DNA from: Ciona intestinalis
Lineage: Eukaryota; Chordata; Ascidiacea; Phlebobranchia; Cionidae
Direction: 5' to 3'
Assembly: GCF_000224145.3 (NCBI RefSeq)
Contig: NW_004190365.2
Location: 1 to 64,000 of the forward strand
Length of the DNA stretch: 64,000 nucleotides
Position numbers and translations under genes: made by a program. Of the stretch, positions 56,801 to 64,000 are shown in pieces. Under the pieces are notes generated by a model that worked only from the letters and a program-made list of their open reading frames with translations, was not told where the DNA came from and ran no database searches. Position 1 is the stretch's first letter; each line of letters begins with the position of its first letter.

Positions 56801-59800
56801 AGCTTTTTTGTAAAATATTTCTTTAGTTTTTAAAACCAGTAGGTGATATGCAAACAAGCATAGCTGGATGTTGGGGGAGCTTGGTGTGTCATTGCAATGT
56901 TAATTTTAACCTGGACCAGCCCTACTTTGTCTATACAAACAAGCATAGCCATTGTATAAGCCCAGCACCATGGAATAGGATTAAGCATAAGAAGCCCCCA
57001 ACCTCCCAAACACCCCCAACCCCCCAAACACCCAACACTCACAACCCCCCAAACACCCAACACTCACAACAAGTTGCCAAATCCTGGCTTGATGAAGTTC
57101 ATCTCTAGCTTCATTACAATGTTTATCAAGTTGTAAAACTTTGTGAAACATTTCCTCAGCTTCTGTGTATCTCTGTGGGGAGGGAGGTTATATGCATACA
57201 CTTCATGTCATGGTAACAGTTGTCGCAAGAGGTTATGGGTTCAAGTCTCGGAACTGCTACCATTGCGGGCGTATGTGTCCTCGTGCAAGAAATGCTAATG
57301 GGTGTCTAAACTACCAGCCAAACAGAAAAACAATCGGGCACGAGGCGTATAAAACAGATCACTTGTGTTCTAACAACTGTCGTTGCCGCTTGTGGGTAAA
57401 TAAATTATATCCGCATGATCAACACGCAGCACGCACCTTCAACCCGCACAGTGCCCTCCCCTTACGAAAATAAGCTTTCGGCCAATCACGATTCAGTCGA
57501 ACAGCGGTGGTTGCGTCATCCAATGCTCTGTGGTGGAAGGGGTTTATATTATCAGTATACCATGGTGTGGATGACGTGTATGGAGGGACACTGGATGCAA
57601 AGACACGCATAAGCTGTTTGGGTGTTGGGGTAATGGGAAAAAGTCTTTCTCTTTACAAGGACCTCACCCATATAGAATAATAGGATGGACTGGGTGTGAG
57701 GGTTATGAATGGTTTTTAAAATGATGTATTGAAGACATTACACAAAAAGATACGACATCGCACAAAACATCCACAACCTATGAAGTAAGTGTGATTGTTC
57801 TCATTGTTAGATTAGGGATGTTGGGTGTTAATAATGATCAATAGAAAGGCAAAACAGATGATATATTAGAAGATATTCTTATTATACACAACATTCTAAA
57901 CAAACCTCTGAAACAATCCCAATCTATCATAGCAATACGACCGATTGCCGTAATATCGATGGTCAACCCCGTGTAGTTGTATTGCTTGCGTGAATAAATT
58001 CACCGCGTCATTAAACCGACCCTCAGCTGCACGGTCGTTACCATTCATAGCCAGTTGACGGGATTTTAAAATTAATCGTTCTTTTTTCTGCTCCTCCGTC
58101 TCCTGTGAAGAACATTGTTTTCGGTCTTAATATAAACGAAGTAAATACGACAGAATTGTCTTCACTTTTAAGCATTTAAAATGCTAAAACCATCTTTATT
58201 GATGTCAAAAGAAATTGAAATGTAAAAATTAAAACTAGAATCCAGAGATTTATTTATTGGTCGAAACGTTTGTGGTTACTTATATGATATAATAAGCATG
58301 AACGTTCTATTCTTTGTTTCAATTATCAGTTTATTTGTTTTTGACAAATTTAATTAAATTTTCAACAAATAAAGATTAATCATTCACCTTCGTTTATTGT
58401 TAAGAAATAAAGGTCATTGTGTTTAAACAATGACAGAAACACCTGTAGAAATTCCCCTGACAGTTTTATGGGGGAATCCCCGGAAACCGGCCAGGGGGAA
58501 CCACGAGTGTCCGTTAAATATTTCGACTATTACTGGTTTCAAAATCAATATTTTGATATCTAAGGAATATGTTTGAAACTTATATTCCATTTACTTTATA
58601 TAAAAGTACAAAACAAAGTATAAATATATATGTTTTTAAAAAACTTTATAGATATTTCATCTTTGAACCTTATTTTCCATATCTTTGCTATGTTCATCGA
58701 ATATGATCTTTTATTCCAATTATAATTATCATGATGTTAACCCGTGGTAACCGGAAACATGTAATAAATATAAAGTTTAACAAAACAATCTACCACGCAC
58801 TACTTACCTCAATAATTTTCTCAGATTTTTTAACCGGGCTCGCTGGAACCACCTTAGGGGTGGGTTTCACTTTTATTTTGGCAACTTTGGAAAAAAACGC
58901 GCTGTGTTCGTCCCATTCAGGTTCCTGGAAAAATAGTTTTATTTATTTGAATCAAGAGATGTTTCAACAATGTGGAAATGAAACAGCTTTGTAAAATTAT
59001 ATCGAAAAAAAATGTAACTTACAAATGAAAAAGAAGACATATATAATTTAAAAAAATATTTAAACAATCTACGTGAAGCTTATTTATTTTATTTGTGTTA
59101 TTAACTTTTGCCGGAAAATCCTCCAAGCAACTAATAGTTTTAACCCAAGTTTGCCCACCCAAACCAAAACTTACAAACTTTACCAAAATCAATTCAAACT
59201 CACGTCAGAATCACTTGAAGATCTAAATGAAGAAAACATAAATAAATTATTGTTGTTGCACTAGACATAACATATAAAGTATATATAACATAGACATAAC
59301 ATATAAAGTATATATAACATAGACATAATATAGTTTAAAAATTTTAAGTTTATTTTTATTAAATAAAATTTTTATGAAAAATAAGTTTTAATAATATTTA
59401 TCAAAATTGAACAAAAATTAATCGAATTCCTAAAACATCAAAACTTACTTTGGTGAATTTTTTTTATTAACCTCTTTATCTCCCTCATGTGGTATATGAC
59501 CGCTCGACTTATGATAACCATTCGAATGTTTCGCTTCTTTTAAACTTGAATTATTTACTATATCCTGGGAACAATAAACAAATATAAATAATGCTTCATG
59601 TTGCTGTTATTGACCCATCCATGGTTTATACCAAATATTAAAGTTGTCGCTATTGTGGCCGTGTATATTCTTGAGCACACTCAAGAGCCAGACGTGCCAA
59701 TTGGGGGCCAGACGGGGCCAGACATGCCAACGGTCACCAACTCTGATTTATATTACAAAACTTGGGGGGCCTCACACATAATAAACAGAACACTCTGTCA

Positions 59801-61919
59801 ATATAAAATAATATTTTCATTTATATTCTTGGGTGTTGGGGTAATAGACCTAAATCCCAGGTCCCATGTCGTGCCACACCATAGGACCCCACCCTTACAT
59901 AAGGAAGAATAATGTTAAGATACTAAAAGATTCAAAATCGGAAATAAATATTCAACAAAACTTTACTTTTTCGTCTCCCTTCGCACAAACTTCATTCAAT
60001 TCATTTTCTTTCAAATTATTTTCAACTAAATTATTTTCACTTTGCAATTTTTCTTTTTTCTTCTTTTTTTGCCTCTGTGATGTCATAATGAGCATTATCA
60101 TACTACAAGGCATCACAAACAATTGAACAAACCATTCTTTTTTCTCGTTTTTGATTCGCTTTTTGTTTTTCTTGATTTTCAACTTTAATTAATTCTTCAG
60201 CAATTTTATCCGCAATCTAACATAGAAATCATATAAATACCATAGAAATCATATAAATACCATATAAAACATACTTATACCATAGAAACCCGATTGCAAG
60301 TTACCTGTTGTTTGGCCTCCAAAACCTTGGGATCAGTAATTTCTTCCGACGCTTCACGTTTGATGCGAGATTTTCGATAACCCCCTGTGTGGGTGGGTAA
60401 AACTTATTTATTCTCGTGTGGTGGGTAAAACTTATTTATTCTCGTGTGGTGGGTAAAACTTATTTATTCTCGTGTGGTGGGTAAAACTTATTTATTCTCG
60501 TGTGGGTGGGTAAAACTTATTTATTCTCGTGTGGGTGGGTAAAACTTATTTATTCTCGTGTGGGTGGGTAAAACTTATTTATTCTCGTGTGGTGGGTAAA
60601 ACTTATTTATTCTCGTGTGGTGGGTAAAACTTATTTATTCTCGTGTGGTGGGGTAATGACAGTTGTTATAAAAACGGGACCACATAAGGGGAAAACATTA
60701 AACTAATTGTAGAAAATTATGAGGGCCTTTATAAAGGGCAGAAAATACAGCAAAGCAATTAACTAATTATGAAATGTGGAAGACATCTTCATCAAACAAA
60801 CCTAAAAGAATAAGAGGTTTTTATACCAAAAGTGTCGCTACGAAAATAAAACAGAATAAGGGATTAGGAGAATAAGAGCAAACCATCCAAAGTACTCACG
60901 TTTCTTGTGGCAATCTCGACAATTCCTGGAGCAAACTTCTTCGTCATCAGAGCTTGACAACCCGACCCGTATCAACTCGTTATCTTGCATAATACTCACT
61001 GTGGTGGATGGGTGTAAGTTGTTTATTATGGGGAGATGGTAACTATCGGTCGTTATAACACGGGTGTTCTGTTTCATACACCTCGTGCACGATTAGGAGT
61101 TATGACGTATGTAACTTTGTGGGCGATTCTTAAACTATTTTAATTCTAGACACAAAGCATAAACTACCAGTCAACAACCCGGGATAATTCCCACACAAAC
61201 CACCCAACAAACCCCCTCACCTGAAACGGTGGGATATCTACGGAAGAAATTTGCGAACGCTGTTGAATAATCCTCAGCGTCGGGTTCGGTTAACCTTTTG
61301 TACGCCATGCTTACTTTTTGGAACATCTGTGAAAAGTGGGTTAAATATGTGTAGATGTTGTTGCTACCATGTGTATTATAAATGTGAAAGAGATAATTGT
61401 TTGTTTAGTAATCTTGGATCGTCATTTTGTCTGCCAAACAGGATATTATGTTATAAAGTGTCTTGTCTAAGGACACATACGCCCACAATGGTAGCAGCAT
61501 CGAGCCTCGAACCCGTACCCACTCCCCTATATAATGAACCTCTCTCACCTCAGTAGCATGGCTTGAATCTTCATGTTTATCCGGATGATACGACAATGCA
61601 AGGTGTCTGTAAGCTACTTTGATTTGACTTTCATCAGCACCTGTAAAGTATAGACTCATTATATTAAAGGAGTCTACTCAGTCTTTTACAAGCACTGATG
61701 ATGCCAACAGTTTTTGGTACATTGGGTTTAGCAACCACGCTTTTATTTGACGCTTTTTCTCAATTCGTTTTACCCATATCGTGTTTTACAATTGTTTTTT
61801 TTATGATCTTCATTATCGTGTTCGAAGATAAATGAAATAAATTTATGTTTATATTCCTCACCCTCGGGCAAATGTAGAATTCTATAAGCTTCCAACTTAG
61901 ATATATAAGTGTCGTCCAT
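53888..61919 (-). CDS. TTC31-like protein with DnaJ, TPR, UBA, RRM and CCCH domains
   Basis: Twenty exons join in phase to 657 residues: 61919-61862, 61640-61549, 61326-61221, 60998-60900, 60384-60305, 60216-60133, 60074-59967, 59564-59449, 59222-59204, 58924-58808, 58102-57906, 57527-57437, 57172-57071, 56577-56467, 56154-56066, 55674-55497, 55134-55055, 54854-54795, 54461-54405, 54017-53888. Domains in order: J domain at about residues 8-70 (ALSYHPDKHEDSS, with HPD); a Lys/Glu-rich helix (IADKIAEELIKVEN); TPR repeats (RYYGNRSYCYDRLG, WPKAYFRKGRALCGLK) closely matching vertebrate TTC31; UBA (MGFSRQLCEVALRKHGGVEK); RRM (TLWIGDMSPAV and RCAFVTF); and a C-terminal CCCH finger (CFFWRNRGCQYGDQCRYLH). 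The parts suggest an RNA-associated co-chaperone, but no function is proven. Human TTC31, as I recall it, keeps the TPR core but not the J, RRM and CCCH parts. One exon is 19 bases. Confidence 0.88.
54081..54176 (-). repeat. SINE head with well-preserved tRNA boxes
   Basis: On the minus strand: TTGGTTAGGGCGTCTGCC (A box) and GTTACGGGTTCGAGGCTC (B box), the clearest tRNA-like head in the window. It lies in the last intron of the TTC31-like gene. It is not called a tRNA gene because no acceptor stem closes around it. Confidence 0.75.
54217..54330. repeat. MITE-like fragment
   Basis: TAGTAGGTTGGGGCAAGATAG and TTTAGTAGTAAACCC, one end and interior of the family at 23322; the other inverted end was not found. 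A further end fragment (TATAGTAGGACGGGATG) lies near 54678 and another (TGTCCCATTTGGCAGCAAAC) near 55843-55910. Confidence 0.6.
56980..57070. repeat. C/A-rich tandem repeat
   Basis: ACACCCAACACTCACAACCC-like units repeated two to three times within CCCCCAAACACCC runs, beside the TTC31-like exon at 57071-57172. The last unit (ACTCACAAC) supplies the exon's splice donor on the minus strand. Confidence 0.7.
57220..57400 (+). repeat. SINE copy in TTC31-like intron
   Basis: AGAGGTTATGGGTTCAAGTC, GGGCGTATGTGTCCTCG, then a tail with GAGGCGTATAAAACAGATCA and AACAACTGTCGTTGCC. Confidence 0.75.
60385..60655. repeat. Minisatellite of 28-31 bp beginning at a splice acceptor
   Basis: Nine units of GTGGGTAAAACTTATTTATT followed by CTCGTGTG, with GGTG or GGGTG length variants. 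The array starts at the base next to the TTC31-like exon 60305-60384, so on the minus strand its first unit provides that exon's acceptor (CCCACCCACACAG). Confidence 0.92.
61425..61525 (-). repeat. SINE fragment, reverse
   Basis: AAGTGTCTTGTCTAAGGACA, CATACGCCCACAATGGTAGC, GAGCCTCGAACCCGTACC, immediately downstream of the second TTC31-like exon. Confidence 0.75.
61715..61830 (-). repeat. Dispersed repeat family B, reverse
   Basis: GGGTTTAGCAACCACGCTTT, TTTTACCCATATCGTGTTTT; it lies in the first intron of the TTC31-like gene. Confidence 0.7.
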
Positions 61920-62252
61920 ATTCAATTTGCTATTATGGCACAAATCTTATTATCTACGAAAAACACATTTTTATGATATCTATGTTTCACCGCCTGGTAA
62001 GTTATTTCTATGTAACTATTAACTTTTGCTAGAGTATGATTGAAATTTCGCAGATTTTGAAATTGAATAAAAACAGACATTGCTTCAAACGTTTAAAGTT
62101 AGTTGTTGATAAAACAAAACTTAACGAAGTAATGTTAAAATAACTTGGGTTTAAAACTAAGCGATTGCCAAATAAGGGCATGGATGACATCACAATTACC
62201 AAGCTCTCGTTGGTTTAACAAATAATTTGATAAAATTGTTTTTTTTAAAGTT

Positions 62253-62900
62253 TCAAGCGATTATTCCAAATCGTTCAGCTCGCTTCTTCTTAATATCTGA
62301 AACATCATTTACGCCAAAACGTTCTTGCCTTTTTCTCTTTTTTTCCTCAGTTTCAGTTTTTACTAAAACGTCCGAAACCACGGTCCCAAACCTCTCAGCT
62401 CGGGACCGCAACTTATCCGGGTTTACAGCTTCCTTACTAATCTTAGAAACATCCCCGGTTCCGAACCTTTTCGACCGATTCGACAAACGATCTGTGTCCG
62501 ACAATTCATTCGTCTTTAATCCAAACTTCTTCGCTCTTGCTTCTCTCTTCTCTTCCTCAGACATATCCTTGGTAACCACGGCAACGGGCTTCTCTTCTTC
62601 CTCCCCTCCTTCTTCCTTTTTTTCTTCCACAATGCCTTCTTCTTCCTTTACCTCAGCACTCTCTTCCACCCCATCTTCAGCCTCAGGTTCCGGATGTTTC
62701 ACTTCCTCTTCCTCCTCCTCCAAGATGGCGTCATCATCCTCCACCTCCGCTCCTTCATGCTCCTCCAAATATTGCTCCAACCTCAGAATCAACTCCTGTT
62801 TATTCCCGGAAACCGGAAGGCTTCGAATCTTCAGCTCTCGCTTCAAATCCGCGATTTTCATTTTATTTAAATCCAACACATATTCCTCTTCGGTCGCCAT
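62253..62900 (-). CDS. SARNP: SARNP / CIP29 (Hcc-1, Tho1 family) mRNA export protein
   Basis: Nuclear SAP-domain protein that works with the TREX complex (UAP56, ALY) in mRNA packaging and export. Intronless, 215 residues (human 210). The start MATEEEYVLDLNKMKIADLK is preferred to a Met two codons upstream because MATE matches the human start. The SAP domain covers residues 10-45 (KIADLKRELKIRSLPVSGNK, ELILRLEQYLEEHE). An acidic Glu-rich linker follows, then four repeats of the RAxRFG type (AKKFGL, SKRFGT, AERFGT, QERFGV) and the end KKRAERFGIIA, which matches the human end KRAERFGIA. These repeats are the part that contacts the UAP56 helicase in this family. It lies 334 bases upstream of the TTC31-like gene on the same strand. 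The long open frame on the opposite strand is its shadow. Confidence 0.96.
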   Translation of the reverse strand: MATEEEYVLDLNKMKIADLKRELKIRSLPVSGNKQELILRLEQYLEEHEGAEVEDDDAILEEEEEEVKHPEPEAEDGVEESAEVKEEEGIVEEKKEEGGEEEEKPVAVVTKDMSEEEKREARAKKFGLKTNELSDTDRLSNRSKRFGTGDVSKISKEAVNPDKLRSRAERFGTVVSDVLVKTETEEKKRKRQERFGVNDVSDIKKKRAERFGIIA

Positions 62901-63339
62901 GATCAATTAGATTTCTTAATTGTCCTTCAATAAACTTGAAAATTTGTTTTAAAATCAGCTTTTTATTTCAATTAATTTCCGTAAATATTTTAAACAACAA
63001 AAACCTCAAGTCTCGTTGGAAACCAAATTGCTGCAAAGCTATCTACCGCCACCATCTGCCAGGCATGAGTTTGACATCGTATTAAATTAATTGTTTATCG
63101 GGGTGTGATTCAATTTATTTATTTAATTAACCATTTATTAATTATATTTAACACCCCAATAGTTTACTAACATATTCACGTGTCTATGTTCTGTTTGTTA
63201 CGTATTAATGACGTAATTAAACAATCGAGAATTCAAGAACGCCATGAAGACGCAAATCGTCGACAAAATGTACAAAAAAACAGCATTTTTACCAAACTTG
63301 TTTTAAAATTTCTAATAACTTTACCCCAGGATCGAACAA

Positions 63340-63490
63340 ATGAAACAAAACGCCTTCGTTGGTCACGTGGGAATACTAGAATCACACAAAAAGAAACGTC
63401 ACAAAGAATATTTGTTGCTTCCAATCGAACGACGTCCAATTCCAGTTCCGAAACCGAATGTTCAACGAAAATATTCAAACACGTTTAACG
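63340..63490 (+). CDS. First coding exon of an unrecognised gene, cut by the window edge
   Basis: After the acceptor TAATAACTTTACCCCAG at 63329, a basic open stretch runs from ATG at 63340 (MKQNAFVGHVGILESHKKKR, LLLPIERRPIPVPKPNVQRK) to a donor (AACG then GTAC) at 63490. It is divergent from SARNP. An alternative start at 63244 (MKTQIVDKMYKKTAFLPN) joins in frame if the 30 bases 63300-63329 are an intron; otherwise the acceptor is a trans-splice site. Further exons must lie right of the window. No family recognised. Confidence 0.55.
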
Positions 63491-63504
63491 GTACAAATTT
63501 TAAT

Positions 63505-64000
63505 ATGGGTTCGAAGCGCGAAGCTGCCACTATTACGGGCGTATAACGACAATTGCTTCAACCCAGTGCTGGTCAGTGGTCACTATCACTAGTGGGTTGT
63601 CCAAATTATCACATATAAAAACAATCACCCACCAAATTACATACGTGGTAACTTGTGAGCGAGCACGAGGTGTATGAAACAGAACACCTGTGTTATAACG
63701 GCTGTCCTTGCCCCGCCATGCGAGGATAAATAAGTTACATACGTGGTAACTCGTAAGCGGGCACAAGGTGTATGGAACAGAACACCCGTGTTATAACGGC
63801 TGTCCTTGCCCCGCCATGCGAGGATAAATAAGTTACATACGTGGTAACTCGTAAGCGGGCACAAGGTGTATGGAACAGAACACCCGTGTTATAACGGCTG
63901 TCCTTGCCCCGCCATGCGAGGATAAATAAGTTACATACGTGGTAACTCGTAAGCGGGCACAAGGTGTATGAAACAGAACACCTGTGTTATAACGGCTGTC
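63505..64000 (+). repeat. SINE copy ending in a 98-bp tandem tail array
   Basis: Head remnant (GGGTTCGAAGCGCGAAGC), body (CCCAGTGCTGGTCAGTGG, CTAGTGGGTTGTCC), then at least three and a half tails of 98 bases (GTAACTTGTGAGCGAGCAC, GAACACCTGTGTTATAACGG, CGCCATGCGAGGATAAATAA) running out of the window. Confidence 0.92.

Noticed and set aside
62227-62910. Long plus-strand open frame of 227 codons
   Set aside because: It is the exact antisense of SARNP; the minus frame has a SAP domain and RFG repeats, while the plus frame is Ser/Phe low complexity.
1-64000. Retroviral, LTR or other capsid-bearing element
   Set aside because: No polymerase, integrase or capsid motifs and no long terminal repeats were seen; the mobile DNA here is SINE-, MITE- and satellite-type.

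Overview
The window reads as a gene-dense, AT-rich chordate genome, almost certainly a sea squirt of the genus Ciona (C. intestinalis type). Evidence: compact multi-exon genes with short introns, chordate orthologues with tunicate-like divergence (Mic60, DNAAF9/shulin, VIP36, glypican, SARNP), candidate spliced-leader acceptor sites directly before start codons, and several short repeat families present in many copies, including a tRNA-derived SINE and MITE-like elements with inverted ends. No rRNA gene, CRISPR array, retrovirus or LTR element was recognised.

Layout. 1-1.6 kb: non-coding left edge. 2.1-9.3 kb (-): a glypican whose last exon(s) are not resolved. 10.7-12.0 kb (-): an unrecognised 324-residue protein. 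13.2-18.6 kb (+): complete Mic60/mitofilin, 15 exons. 19.2-31.0 kb (-): complete DNAAF9/shulin, 24 exons, convergent with Mic60. 31.4-31.8 kb (-): RBIS-like ribosome biogenesis factor. 33.0-40.4 kb (+): a seven-transmembrane receptor with a long LDL-receptor class A ectodomain. 42.0-43.1 kb (+): a Cys-pair protein. 43.7-45.6 kb (+): a mucin-like single-pass membrane protein. 46.0-48.9 kb: a ~97-bp satellite between two orphan exons. 49.1-52.5 kb (-): complete VIP36/LMAN2. 53.9-61.9 kb (-): complete DnaJ-TPR-UBA-RRM-CCCH protein related to TTC31. 62.3-62.9 kb (-): SARNP/CIP29, intronless. 63.3 kb to the edge (+): the start of one more gene.

The genes do not form one pathway; they are mostly housekeeping (mitochondrial cristae, ER-Golgi lectin transport, mRNA export, ribosome assembly, dynein arm transport) with two surface-signalling genes (glypican, LDLa receptor). 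All joins given were checked for reading-frame phase by hand; the exceptions are named.

The strongest unexplained signal is a short palindromic motif, TGACRTCA, in extended forms such as ATTATGACATCACAG and GTGATGTCATAATG. It sits just inside donors and acceptors of many introns, in opposite orientations at the two ends. Some introns of 50-60 bases consist of little else, and it is expanded into a minisatellite in the glypican gene and into the coding repeat of the mucin-like gene. The motif keeps its central CpG in some blocks and appears as TGACATCA/TGATGTCA in others, a pattern that follows gene boundaries and may record Ciona's mosaic gene-body methylation.
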